A DNA stretch of 64,000 bases from G963668655 sp963668655 (GTDB lineage Bacteria > Myxococcota_A > SURF-8), in the NCBI GenBank assembly GCA_963668655.2, contig CAXXPQ010000002.1:124001-188000 (forward strand), read 5' to 3'. This document shows positions 22,062-30,882 of this stretch, piece after piece. Under the pieces are notes generated by a model. The model was not told the origin of the DNA and did not search any database. It saw only the letters and a program-made list of their open reading frames with translations. The translations under genes and the position numbers were made by a program. The first letter of the stretch is position 1. Each line of letters opens with the position of its first letter.

Positions 22062-24779
22062 GTGGGAGATATAAACTTGGATTTAGATAATATTGCATCA
22101 AATTTAGCAATAACAACAATCACCAATCTTCTAGAAAAATTAGCAAGGAAAGTGCTGAGTTCGTCCAACTACATTGTAATACAGGAAACGATTAATGAAC
22201 TTGAGATTGAGCTGAATGAAAATCAGTTATTTGCAGAAAGGATATCACCAATTATTGACAGTTTAAAGGCACTTACAGATTCCACAGAGTCGGTTAATAT
22301 AAATTCTCAAGAACTAATCGGGCTAATAAACGATATTTCAGAGCAACTGTATTCTTTCCTCCTAAGTTTTCAACACGTTACAGAATCTCGACATACTGAG
22401 GTTACCGATAGACTAGAACGATTAATTCATATGCAAATTGCACCTATCTCCGTTTCAGAAAAAGATAAACAATTCCAGGTAGAGCAATATCTCAACGATG
22501 TAATTGCTCACACCGGTAAAATTGATATCCGTGGTATATATTCAACACACGGAGCTTCTCGCAGGGCCATTGCTCCCTTCCATATTGAAAAGCACTATAT
22601 TCCTCTTAAAACGCTGATCGAAGACATCGACGAGGATATGGATGCAGACCAAAACATTCATCACGAAAGGATAAAAGATTGGCGCTTGCCCCTTACAAAG
22701 CTGTTTAAAAAAAAGCATTTACTCGTAACTGGCCAGCCCGGCAGCGGAAAAACGACATTTCTCCGATTGATCGCAAATATACTCGCAAAAGATAATCTAC
22801 AAAAAAATCATAAATTGCGGAACCATATCTTAGGGCTTCCCTTAGAAAAGCCAGCACCTTTCCCGATTTTAATACGCCTACCTGCACTCGAAAGAGAAAT
22901 GGCAGAGGCAGAGGTGAATAGTGGAGGATCATGGCTGCTGTTTTCGAAGGCTTTAGATAATCTGTTTGGGTCTTTGATGTCGATGATATTACAAAACAAA
23001 TTGGATGCAGGTGAGTGCTTTATACTGTTTGATGGACTTGATGAAATATCGGATTGGAACACCCGATTTTCAGTAATTGATATTTTACGGGGCATAATGA
23101 CCAGATGGCGGAATAATACGATCATTATTACTTCAAGGCCGTTTGGGATTGGGGATATTAAAGATGATGAGACCATTGTACAAGCTGAAATTTGCTCATT
23201 CTCAAAAGAAGAAATCTCTGACTTTTTAGACCGCTGGACATCAGCACTCTTTCCAGGAATCGACAATATAAACAATAAGTACTTGGCAGAGTTGAGAGAA
23301 GCAATATTTCGCAATGAAAGCGTACTAGAGCTGGCTAAAAATCCTGTAATGCTTACTTCCCTTTGCGTAATCCATTGGAATGAGCAACGCTATATGCCGA
23401 AAGGCAAAACTGATTTGCTAAAAGCGATTCTGCATTGGCTACTGAACTCTAGACAAGAAGTAAGAAATAAAAAGGGATTCAGTAATTCTTTCGCATTTGA
23501 GTCTTTTAAATCGATCGCCCTTCTGATGACGAGCGATACTAAAGGAAAGAAAAATAGCATTGATATTGCATCGGCAGTGGAAAACCTCCACATACCGTTC
23601 AGGGATGAACTGGGTATTGTAGATACGGATCTAAGCCGTCGTAAAGGAATAGAGTTTCTTGAAAATGAAATGCTCGATAGTGGAATTATAATCAAGACGA
23701 GCGATAGTGAAATTAAATTTTGGCACATGCTCTTTCAAGAATATTTTGCAGCTGAAGCATTGGCTGGCATGAGCGAAGACATTGAAAGCGGTTGGTGGAA
23801 ACACTTGAAGAGCAATCTATTTAATCATCAATGGGACGAAGTGATCGACAATTTTGTGGTGTGTTTGAATGCGGCAGGTAGACGAAGAATTCATTTGTTT
23901 TTAGAAAGAGTGCTTGCTGAATATCAGCATGATATTGGAACCACACTGAAAACCGTTGCAGTCATTGGCAGAATATTGCGCCTATTAGAGATTATAGAAT
24001 ACAATCCACCACCATATTTGGGATGGGCAGAATTACTTGAACGTGCTCAAATTGTTTTTTCCAATGAACTGGAAGACAGGGTCGGCATTGAAACGAAGAT
24101 TGCTGTTGCTGACGTAATAGGTTACTACGGTGATCCGCGGATAAAATACGTACCTGATATGTTGCCTCTACATTCTAATAAAAATATCTTTCTTGGAAAA
24201 TATCCAGTTGTTGTAAAACAGTTTCAGAAATTTATCGAGGATGGCGGATATGCAAATGAACAATATTGGAAAGAAGGCTGGCATCCAGCAGAGTTCAACA
24301 TTGAAAAACCTAGAGACTGGGAAAACCAAAAAAGAATATCAAATAGACCGGTTGTAGGATTATCTTGGTATGAGGCCTCTGCTTATTGTGTATGGCTGTC
24401 TCAGAAGACAGGTAAAAAATACCGGATACAGAGGTCATGCGAATGGGAAGAGGCAGCTACTAACCACTTCGGTAGATTCCCGTGGGGAAATCTGGCTCCT
24501 AGTCCAGAACTGGCAAATTACAACAGCAATGTTGGACATCCAACCCCAGTCGGAATTTACCTAAAAGGAAGTGGGGCTTGGGGCCATATGGATCTTAGTG
24601 GCAATGTTTTTGAGTGGTGTAAGGATGCCAGCGAAGATGGAGAAGGACGGATCCTAAGAGGTGGTTCTTGGGCAAGCAACAATATCTCATATCTCCGCAG
24701 CGCCAATAGAAAATATTGGGATTATCCTACAGATCGAAATAAATTTCTTTACGGATTCCGATGTGCATATGAAGAATGA
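22062..24779 (+). CDS. STAND-type NACHT NTPase with C-terminal FGE-sulfatase/SUMF1 domain
   Basis: 905 residues from the GTG at 22062. A TTG at 22077, with GGGAG 8 nt upstream, is an equally good start. A helical N-terminal region of about 200 residues has no recognisable effector. The NACHT core follows: Walker A GQPGSGKTTF at 224-233, Walker B FILFDGLDEIS near 321, sensor TSRPFG, then winged-helix/arm helices to about 700 (FWHMLFQEYFAAEAL). The last 195 residues are an FGE-type C-lectin fold (WYEASAYCVWLSQKTG, LSGNVFEWCKD, ILRGGSWAS). Related NTPases sense invaders and are common in defence islands. Here the gene is much more AT-rich than its neighbours and runs opposite to the prophage genes around it, so it was acquired separately. 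An antiviral role is inferred. Confidence 0.85.
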   Translation: MGDINLDLDNIASNLAITTITNLLEKLARKVLSSSNYIVIQETINELEIELNENQLFAERISPIIDSLKALTDSTESVNINSQELIGLINDISEQLYSFLLSFQHVTESRHTEVTDRLERLIHMQIAPISVSEKDKQFQVEQYLNDVIAHTGKIDIRGIYSTHGASRRAIAPFHIEKHYIPLKTLIEDIDEDMDADQNIHHERIKDWRLPLTKLFKKKHLLVTGQPGSGKTTFLRLIANILAKDNLQKNHKLRNHILGLPLEKPAPFPILIRLPALEREMAEAEVNSGGSWLLFSKALDNLFGSLMSMILQNKLDAGECFILFDGLDEISDWNTRFSVIDILRGIMTRWRNNTIIITSRPFGIGDIKDDETIVQAEICSFSKEEISDFLDRWTSALFPGIDNINNKYLAELREAIFRNESVLELAKNPVMLTSLCVIHWNEQRYMPKGKTDLLKAILHWLLNSRQEVRNKKGFSNSFAFESFKSIALLMTSDTKGKKNSIDIASAVENLHIPFRDELGIVDTDLSRRKGIEFLENEMLDSGIIIKTSDSEIKFWHMLFQEYFAAEALAGMSEDIESGWWKHLKSNLFNHQWDEVIDNFVVCLNAAGRRRIHLFLERVLAEYQHDIGTTLKTVAVIGRILRLLEIIEYNPPPYLGWAELLERAQIVFSNELEDRVGIETKIAVADVIGYYGDPRIKYVPDMLPLHSNKNIFLGKYPVVVKQFQKFIEDGGYANEQYWKEGWHPAEFNIEKPRDWENQKRISNRPVVGLSWYEASAYCVWLSQKTGKKYRIQRSCEWEEAATNHFGRFPWGNLAPSPELANYNSNVGHPTPVGIYLKGSGAWGHMDLSGNVFEWCKDASEDGEGRILRGGSWASNNISYLRSANRKYWDYPTDRNKFLYGFRCAYEE

Positions 24780-24785
24780 GGATAT

Positions 24786-25658
24786 TTATTTGAGTGGTTC
24801 CGAAAAAATTGTACACCTGCATCCTGGATGTTTCGGCGGCCCCGGTGCTTCGTCGATCTTGAACACCCGGCCATCCAGCGGCGCGCACTCGGGACAGGTG
24901 CGTTCGTCCTGCGCGGTCAGCCACTTGACCTTGCTGATGCCCACTTCCCGATAAAACACCTTCCGACCTTCGTTGTGGGCGCGTAGGGTTTCCGTCCTGG
25001 CGATCAGCGTGGCCCGCTGCTGCGCCGACTTGAAGATCGTCTTGCCTGCCTTTTTGAAGGCGTCCTTGTCCGTGACCACCTTACCGATCTCGCGCGCCAC
25101 TTCCGGGATGCTCTTGCCGGTAAGCACGCCCTGCGTGATCGTGCGCTTGATTCCGGCTGCCAGTTCCGTCGAGACATCGCCGAGCAGGTTCAACTGGTAG
25201 TTGGCCAGGAAGTCGATGGCCGCCCGGTCGATGGTGGAGAAGGTCTTGGTGATGGCGGCGCGTTTCGCCTTATTCGAGATCCCGGAGAAGTCCGGGTGCT
25301 CCAACGTTTCCAGTTGGCCGACGCCGTCCTTGATGCCGAGCTTCATCGCTCCCTCGACGTTGGCCCGGACGCCGACCTTCCAGTTGGCTTTCAGATCCTT
25401 CGCAATGTCGTCGATCTCGGATTCCAGATCCTTCAGGATGGACAGACGCAGTTCTTGCCATTCTTTCAGCGCCGCCTTCTTCTCGAAGCGGGCGATCTGT
25501 TTCGCCACGTCGTCGGCGGCCGCGTCCAGCGACTTAAGCAGATCGTCCACCCGATCCTCCGCGTAGCGGTCCCGGCGTCTGGCCGCTTCCTCAACGGCCA
25601 GACGGATACGTTTTGCCTGCTCGGTTTCCGCCATCGTCTGTTCAGCCTTGCTTCGCAT
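24786..25658 (-). CDS. phage head morphogenesis protein (SPP1 gp7/Mu gpF type)
   Basis: About 290 residues. The start at 25658 has TGGAGC upstream and overlaps the portal stop by 17 nt; an ATG at 25634 is the alternative. A long charged helical N-terminus leads to the family's C-terminal block: RATLIARTETLRAHNEGR, then WLTAQDERTCPECAPLDG and PPKHPGCRCT, with Cys and His likely binding zinc. The minor head protein sits near the portal in capsid assembly. The last few residues (FSEPLK) are encoded where AT-rich sequence of the neighbouring NACHT gene begins, so the natural C-terminus was probably trimmed by that insertion. The stop is 6 nt from the NACHT stop. Confidence 0.8.
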   Translation of the reverse strand: MRSKAEQTMAETEQAKRIRLAVEEAARRRDRYAEDRVDDLLKSLDAAADDVAKQIARFEKKAALKEWQELRLSILKDLESEIDDIAKDLKANWKVGVRANVEGAMKLGIKDGVGQLETLEHPDFSGISNKAKRAAITKTFSTIDRAAIDFLANYQLNLLGDVSTELAAGIKRTITQGVLTGKSIPEVAREIGKVVTDKDAFKKAGKTIFKSAQQRATLIARTETLRAHNEGRKVFYREVGISKVKWLTAQDERTCPECAPLDGRVFKIDEAPGPPKHPGCRCTIFSEPLK

Positions 25659-27351
25659 AGATCCGCTCCACATCCGCCCGGGCGGCTTCCTCCTTCGCCT
25701 TCTCCACGGGCTTCTTCAGACCCAGCCGCTCACGGGCTTCCTCTACAGTCAGCACCTCCAGCGCCACCAACTGCGAGATCTCCTGCACCGACCAGTTGCG
25801 GTCCACCACGATTTCTTCGTCCTTGCGGCCCTGCTCCTCGATATCCGGCGACAGACCCATTTTCTGCTGCAGGGTGTTCTTGGAGATCAGGTTGCGGTCA
25901 TACAGGTCGATCAGCAGTTTTTTCTGGTCCACCTCGGCGTTCAGATCGAGATCGGAAAACTGGTAGTGCAGTTCCGCGTCCTCGTATCCCTTCAACGTCA
26001 GCCATTCCTCGAACACCCAGTCCAGGATCCGGCGCGCCGCCTCCTTGATCTCTTTGAGCTGCACGATCATCTTCTGCATGGACACGGATGCCGTGGCGAA
26101 ATTGGGGCCGTCGCCGGAGATAATCCCACGTCCCAGACCAAGCGCCGTCATGATGTCTTCCTTCGTCTCGCGCACCTTTTCTTCGGTGTTGAGCGAAATG
26201 CCCTCGGCCCCATAGGTCTCCGCCTTCACGTAGAACGGCACGACCAGGCCGCTCTTCAGATCCATCCGGTCCACCTCGTCGCGCACCTTCTCGATCATCT
26301 TCTGATCCGGCGTGATGATCCGACTGCCATAGGCTCCGCCAACCTGAATAAACCGCATCGGCGTGGCCCAGCGCCGGGCGATGGCGCGCTCGGCTCTTCG
26401 ATAATCCCGCAGCAGTTCGATCGCCTCGAAGGCGGGCAGCACCATGCTGTTGCCGTGGGTCTCGAACTCCGGACAGTTCCACTTGAGATGCAGCAGCTGA
26501 TCGAGCGAGAGCGGAATCGGCTCGCCCATCACGCCATCGGCGTTGACCGGATGTTGCACGGCCTCAATCAGCGTCTCGTTCTCGTAGGTGAATTTCACCG
26601 AGACTGGATTGACGCAGATCACGCCGTCCAGATCGTCCTTACCATTCGACGGTACCACGTATCCGACGGCGTCGCCCTTGACCAGCAGCTGCGAGATCAT
26701 GTCGCGCACGAAGTCGTTCAGATCGAGCCGCCAGAACAGATCGCGCGACTCTTTTTCGATGGTTTCGTCCTTGCAGCGCACGCCGATCTCATCACCCAGC
26801 GCGAAGGCCCGCCAGGCGTTGATCCGGTGCGCAGGCGGCTGGATGGCAAGGCTCGGGCTCCCGTCACGGTGAACCGCATCAAGGCGGCGGTCAAATCCTT
26901 CGGACGCTAGCCAATACGTACCGTCCGTTTTCTGGACGATACCGTCGACCTTGCCGGAGAGCACGAAGGATTTGGACTTCGCGCCGGTGGCGGGGTTGAT
27001 GATCTCGCCGGTGAATTCCTTCTCCAACTCGACGACCGTGAAACCCTCGGCTGGGTACTGCTCGGCATAGGCCATCATCATCGCGCGGGCGACGTTCCAG
27101 TCGCGCTTCACGTCCGGATCCGAATCACGGGTCAGGCAGGTCCGGTCAATGTGCTCCAGCACGGAATCTAATTTCCGGGTGTCGTGCCAGATCTCCAGGC
27201 ATTCATGGATCAGCGAACCGAACCAGAGCGACGCTTCCTTCGTCTGGATCGGAACGATCTGCTTGACGTAGCGCCAGTAACAGGCCCGGCGGCAGTTGCG
27301 GAACTTCGACCACATCGAATAGGTGGTGGTGAGGCGGGTGTCAGTCGTCAT
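25642..27351 (-). CDS. chimera: RecB/Cas4-like nuclease N-terminus fused to phage portal protein
   Basis: 569 residues from the ATG at 27351 (GGGAGG upstream). Residues 1-148 are the front of a PD-(D/E)XK nuclease of the Cas4/RecB group (TYSMWSKFRNCRRACYWRY, FGSLIHECLE, LSGKVDGIVQ). Homology stops at GTYWLA, just before the expected ExK motif, so the nuclease cannot be active. From about residue 165 the protein is a portal protein (NAWRAFALGDEIGVRCKDE, LLHLKWNCPEFETHGNSMV, ALGLGRGIISGDGPNFATA). The junction, near nucleotide 26905, keeps the frame open, so a fusion polypeptide could be made. I infer an in-frame deletion that removed the nuclease end, terminase and portal start. Confidence 0.75.
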   Translation of the reverse strand: MTTDTRLTTTYSMWSKFRNCRRACYWRYVKQIVPIQTKEASLWFGSLIHECLEIWHDTRKLDSVLEHIDRTCLTRDSDPDVKRDWNVARAMMMAYAEQYPAEGFTVVELEKEFTGEIINPATGAKSKSFVLSGKVDGIVQKTDGTYWLASEGFDRRLDAVHRDGSPSLAIQPPAHRINAWRAFALGDEIGVRCKDETIEKESRDLFWRLDLNDFVRDMISQLLVKGDAVGYVVPSNGKDDLDGVICVNPVSVKFTYENETLIEAVQHPVNADGVMGEPIPLSLDQLLHLKWNCPEFETHGNSMVLPAFEAIELLRDYRRAERAIARRWATPMRFIQVGGAYGSRIITPDQKMIEKVRDEVDRMDLKSGLVVPFYVKAETYGAEGISLNTEEKVRETKEDIMTALGLGRGIISGDGPNFATASVSMQKMIVQLKEIKEAARRILDWVFEEWLTLKGYEDAELHYQFSDLDLNAEVDQKKLLIDLYDRNLISKNTLQQKMGLSPDIEEQGRKDEEIVVDRNWSVQEISQLVALEVLTVEEARERLGLKKPVEKAKEEAARADVERIYAKQG

Positions 27352-27628
27352 GGCGCGCCTCCCGTCCGTCATCCTCCGGGTCCAAGAGAGACGCGGCGCG
27401 AAGCAGATAGGAGGCGGCTTCCCGCAACTCCTCGGCCATCAGCGATTCATCCATGGTCTGCGTAATCTGGATGCCGCGATGGCTGAAACGCACGATCCGG
27501 CTCAACTTGCCAATCGCGAAGGCAATGGCGAAAGAGGGGCTCATCCAGGGGAAATCGGCTCCGTCCGACCGGCTGGTGCGCCGGGGATCACCGATGGCCT
27601 GCAGCATTTTCTCGATCTGCCACCTCAT
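27341..27628 (-). CDS. small hypothetical phage-like protein
   Basis: 95 residues starting at the ATG at 27628, which overlaps the stop of the sigma-like gene (ATGA). The longer frame upstream of this ATG is only the shadow of that gene. It has a basic N-terminus, SPSFAIAFAIGKLSRIVRF in the middle and an acidic helical C-terminus. I do not recognise the family. Its end overlaps the start of the nuclease::portal gene by 11 nt, so all three genes form one translationally coupled run. Confidence 0.55.
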   Translation of the reverse strand: MRWQIEKMLQAIGDPRRTSRSDGADFPWMSPSFAIAFAIGKLSRIVRFSHRGIQITQTMDESLMAEELREAASYLLRAASLLDPEDDGREARHDD

Positions 27629-27972
27629 GCCGAGGCCTCCAGACCGTCCATGCGCTGCATGTAGCGCCGCACGGTGCTGCGGGCCTGGCATAGAATCTGA
27701 CGCACGCGCTCGCGGCTGATCTCGAACTCGCAGCCGACTTCCTCCAGCGTGCGTTCCTCGAGAACGCACAACCGCAGGATGCGTTTCATGCGCGCGGCCT
27801 TTTTGGGCTTGTCTTTGCCGAAGCTTTCATCAATGGCGCGCTCGGCGATGCGGAAGGCGTCTTCGGCCAGCAGATTTTCTTCGGGATCGGTTACGGCGGA
27901 TTCAAGCCGGTCGCATTCCTGCATGCGCCAGGCTTCGGCGTAGGCGGGATCTTCAGTCGGGAAACAGGTCAT
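27625..27972 (-). CDS. sigma-70 region 4-like regulator
   Basis: 115 residues from the ATG at 27972 with AAGGAG upstream. The C-terminal 60 residues are a sigma region 4 helix-turn-helix: LRLCVLEERTLEEVGCEF, then ISRERVRQILCQARSTVRR. Region 2 is absent, so it is not a full sigma factor. Phages use such proteins to switch on late genes. Being first in the prophage operon fits an activator of the packaging and structural genes. The six 12-mer repeats lie upstream of it. Confidence 0.75.
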   Translation of the reverse strand: MTCFPTEDPAYAEAWRMQECDRLESAVTDPEENLLAEDAFRIAERAIDESFGKDKPKKAARMKRILRLCVLEERTLEEVGCEFEISRERVRQILCQARSTVRRYMQRMDGLEASA

Positions 27973-28148
27973 GGTCGTTGCTCCTTTTCGGCGGTTCGGA
28001 CACGCGTGGTGTCGGAAGATGCCTGCCTATAGAGCAACGCCCGTGCCATACCGGTAACTGGCTGGTATTACATAGTTATTGATGATTTAAAGACGGGTTT
28101 TCGAAGATTCGAAGAGTTCGGCGCGTAAAGAGGCCCTGGAGGGGTGAA

Positions 28149-28313
28149 AAGTGCTCTATTAAGTGCTCTATTTTCCGAAAAAGTGCTCTATTTACGATTA
28201 TTGAGAAACCGGGAAGACGGGCTATCGCGTTGTATTTATTGCGATAACGGCGAAATTACCGATTGCAGAAAGTGCTCAATTAAGTGCGCTATTTCTCGAA
28301 AAAGTGCGCAATT
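28149..28313. repeat. two triplets of a 12-mer, AAGTGCTCTATT
   Basis: Three copies lie at 28149-28160, 28161-28172 and 28181-28192. Three variants (AAGTGCTCAATT, AAGTGCGCTATT, AAGTGCGCAATT) lie at about 28269-28313. Within each triplet the third copy follows a short GAAA-containing spacer, so the two triplets look like a duplicated module. They sit between the sigma-like gene (minus strand) and the IS1380 stub (plus strand). They could be operator sites, iterons, or the sub-terminal part of the insertion sequence. The rest of 27973-28768 shows no gene apart from the IS1380 stub. Confidence 0.6.
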
Positions 28314-28398
28314 CGGTATTGACACGCGAGATATATTTTCAATATGCCATTTAACATAATATTATTACAGTATTATTTCAGCGTGAAAGGCATTGAAA

Positions 28399-28533
28399 AT
28401 GCCTCAACCGGAAGGTGAAAGTTTGAGGGTCGGTTTCGAGGGATGTTTGCAGCTCGAATTTCACGGTTCGAAGGTGACATCGGATACCGGATTGCTGGCT
28501 TACCGGGATTTGGAGCGGATCAAGCGATTGTGA
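28399..28533 (+). pseudogene. IS1380-family transposase, N-terminal remnant
   Basis: A 44-codon frame from an ATG encodes LRVGFEGCLQLEFHGSKV, then TSDTGLLAYRDLERI. This matches the very conserved start of IS1380-type DDE transposases, which normally run to about 450 residues. The frame ends in TGA and no further transposase sequence follows. A TTGACA box lies about 80 bases upstream. It marks an old insertion at the edge of the prophage remnant. Confidence 0.75.
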
Positions 28534-28768
28534 TGCTCTGCTGGGTAGCTGCTATGCGAATCCAGGACCATCGCGGGACTGGCTTGTACAAGCTAGAAAG
28601 CTAGACTTTTGCTTGCGAAAACGGTTGATTTCCAAGTAATATTTAGGATAAAATGATGCTTAAGATGAGGAATGGAGGAAGATCAGAAGTTCGAAGGAGG
28701 CTTTTGCTGACACGATGCCCGGAAAGTCCACTTCAGAAGTTAATATGGGGAATACCGGTTGAGAGGAA

Positions 28769-29752
28769 ATGAAGATGGCGAAAAACTTGATAAAGTCGAC
28801 CTTTCTACTCATCTGTATTTTTTGGCCATCTATTGGCATGTCCCAGGATCTGTTGCCATCGTCTCTCTCGCGAGAAGAAGAAAAATGTCATAACAAAGTC
28901 AATCCGATATACTGCCTGAAGGTCGCGGATTGGCTGTGGGAAAACAGACATGAAAGGAAAGGTCGAACCGGCACGGCGTTGATATATTACATCAAAGGAT
29001 GCCACCTCTACAACGCTATCGGAGACGATTCGAAATTAAGCTGCCGAAAAGCGACTCGGATGCTGCTTGACGCACCGAAAGACTATTATATCGAAGGTCA
29101 ATCATCTTATGCCTTGGGATGCGAATTGTATGACCGGGCTCCTGACCCAAGAATAGAAAAATGGGATGAAATTTGCAGGACCCATAGGTACAATGCACAA
29201 AATCAACGTAACAGCCATCAAAATTCGACTTCTTCCTCATCAAGAAACTACCCATCTGGTAGCGGTGGAGTTCGATCTGGCCGGGAAAATGCGATACAGA
29301 ACCGGAATTCCGAAAGCCATACCACCTATAATTCAAATTCCCCGACTGGATGTGGTCGATACTACTGGAGCGGTCCTAGCCTCAGAAAGTCCCAACTTGG
29401 CCCTGGAGAAAAGGGTATTGTAGACTTCGGCAAAAATATAATAAACCAGAGTGGTGCCACAGTGATCGTAATGTGGGACGCTGAGATATATATCGATAAA
29501 AAGAGGATCGGCTCCTATAGTTCCGAGAATCTGAGGTTGTTTCGTGGCCAATCCGGTCAAGGCGGAACCTTTTTCTTCGACACTCCCCGCCCTGGAGGGA
29601 GTTATTCCGTAGGTGGTGTAACCAGAGCCGGTAAGGGTCCGCTAGGTCGGACCGTGAGAGGCAGAGTGATCGTCAAATTGTACTGTGTCGGCAATAATGG
29701 AAAACAGGAGTTGGAGAGAAGGACAGTTCAGTTCACTGTATCTGGCCAGTAA
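28769..29752 (+). CDS. secreted hypothetical protein
   Basis: 327 residues. AGAGGA precedes the ATG. The N-terminus is a classical signal peptide (MKMAKNLIKSTFLLICIFWP, cleavage probably after GMSQ). Residues 35-135 are Cys-containing and helical (CHNKVNPIYCLKVADWLWEN, YIKGCHLYNAIGDDSKLSC), resembling short Sel1/TPR-like helices. A Ser/Asn-rich linker follows, and then a beta-rich C-terminal domain from about 195 (YYWSGPSLRKS, VIVMWDAEIYIDKKRIGSY). No family is recognised. It stands alone between the IS1380 stub and the two-component operon; nothing was seen in the 275 bases after it. Confidence 0.65.
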   Translation: MKMAKNLIKSTFLLICIFWPSIGMSQDLLPSSLSREEEKCHNKVNPIYCLKVADWLWENRHERKGRTGTALIYYIKGCHLYNAIGDDSKLSCRKATRMLLDAPKDYYIEGQSSYALGCELYDRAPDPRIEKWDEICRTHRYNAQNQRNSHQNSTSSSSRNYPSGSGGVRSGRENAIQNRNSESHTTYNSNSPTGCGRYYWSGPSLRKSQLGPGEKGIVDFGKNIINQSGATVIVMWDAEIYIDKKRIGSYSSENLRLFRGQSGQGGTFFFDTPRPGGSYSVGGVTRAGKGPLGRTVRGRVIVKLYCVGNNGKQELERRTVQFTVSGQ

Positions 29753-30027
29753 CGGAACGCAGGTTTTCATGAGATGATCAGGATAGGTGCATTGTTAGGT
29801 GTGGGGATAAGTGCTTTTCATCTTTTTACCTGGAATAGCCACAACGGAAAATGAGCGTCAGGGTTTCATTATCTGGCGACTGGAGGCGAAACGCGATGTG
29901 CACATAGATACATCGCCCGCCCCCCCTGAGCATAAGCCCCGAACCTGCGCCTGCGGGATCGGAAAAACCTAACCAAGCGTCAAGTAGGCGGTTGATACAA
30001 CCGTTCGAATGCGGCTGCCGTATACTT

Positions 30028-30870
30028 TCACATCTCCAGATACTTTTCCGCCTGATCTCGATTCTTGAGAACCGCTCCCAGATAATACTCACCACGCTTG
30101 CAGATCAAGATTGATTCCTGAAGATGTTCCCAGAGCCGTTCCTTCATCTTCGAGAACATCGAACTCAGATGGCTGTCTTCACCTTTCGCACCTACGCCGA
30201 AATCGTCGTAGGGCACCTTCGCCAGATAACATTCCTTCTTCTTACCTGTCCAAGCCTTCTGGGCATCACCAAAAACCGCCAGCGCGTTCAACATCTGCTG
30301 GGTGACCTCCACCGGCTTGCCGTTGACGTGGATTCGGTAACGCCTGTGCCCCACTTCTTCACAAGCCAGATCGATTTCATCTTTGCCCGTGGGCTTGGGC
30401 TTTTTCACCCGCTTGGGCTTGCGTTTGGTTCCTTCAGCCGCTCGTTGCTCCCGGTCTTTTAGAAGGTCTGTGATTTCCTGCAGGATGCTGCTGTTGCCTT
30501 CAGCAGTGAAGGGCTTCTTCACAAACGAAACCAGCGCACCAGCCCGCTGCCGCTTCATGATATCGACGACGGTGTTCGTGTCGTTTCCATACCCGGACAC
30601 CACCAGCACCGGCAGGCCGGAGTGGTTTTCCAGGATGTGGTCGAGCAGGCGTTTGCCGAAATTCACGTCGGCGGCCGGACTACCCGGCTCCTGCGGCAGG
30701 CGCAGATCGAGCACCACATAATCGTAGCTTTTACCCGAAATGCTTGTCTTGGCCTCCTCGACCGATCCGACCTCGTCGTAACTGTGATTCAGATTTTTAA
30801 GATACGATGCGATCTCCAGACGGTTGTCCGGTTCGTCATCGATAATCAGTGCATGATAAAGGGCTTTCAT
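30028..30870 (-). CDS. response regulator with winged-helix-like output domain
   Basis: 280 residues. Receiver domain at 1-130: acidic pocket LIIDDEPDN, phosphoacceptor Asp in YVVLDLRLP, VLVVSGYG and the lysine in FVKKPF. A Lys/Arg/Pro-rich linker follows (KRKPKRVKKPKPTGKDE). The C-terminal 110 residues may be a winged helix (VTQQMLNALAVFG, ILICKRGEYYLGAV), but the family is not one I can name. It is the third gene of the operon, 12 nt after the kinase gene, and is presumably phosphorylated by it. Confidence 0.85.
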   Translation of the reverse strand: MKALYHALIIDDEPDNRLEIASYLKNLNHSYDEVGSVEEAKTSISGKSYDYVVLDLRLPQEPGSPAADVNFGKRLLDHILENHSGLPVLVVSGYGNDTNTVVDIMKRQRAGALVSFVKKPFTAEGNSSILQEITDLLKDREQRAAEGTKRKPKRVKKPKPTGKDEIDLACEEVGHRRYRIHVNGKPVEVTQQMLNALAVFGDAQKAWTGKKKECYLAKVPYDDFGVGAKGEDSHLSSMFSKMKERLWEHLQESILICKRGEYYLGAVLKNRDQAEKYLEM

Positions 30871-30882
30871 CGATTCACTCCA

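Noticed and set aside
22062..24779. Diversity-generating retroelement suggested by the FGE-type C-lectin domain
   Set aside because: No reverse transcriptase, template repeat or accessory gene is present in the window, and no adenine-biased repeat of the gene's 3' end was seen.
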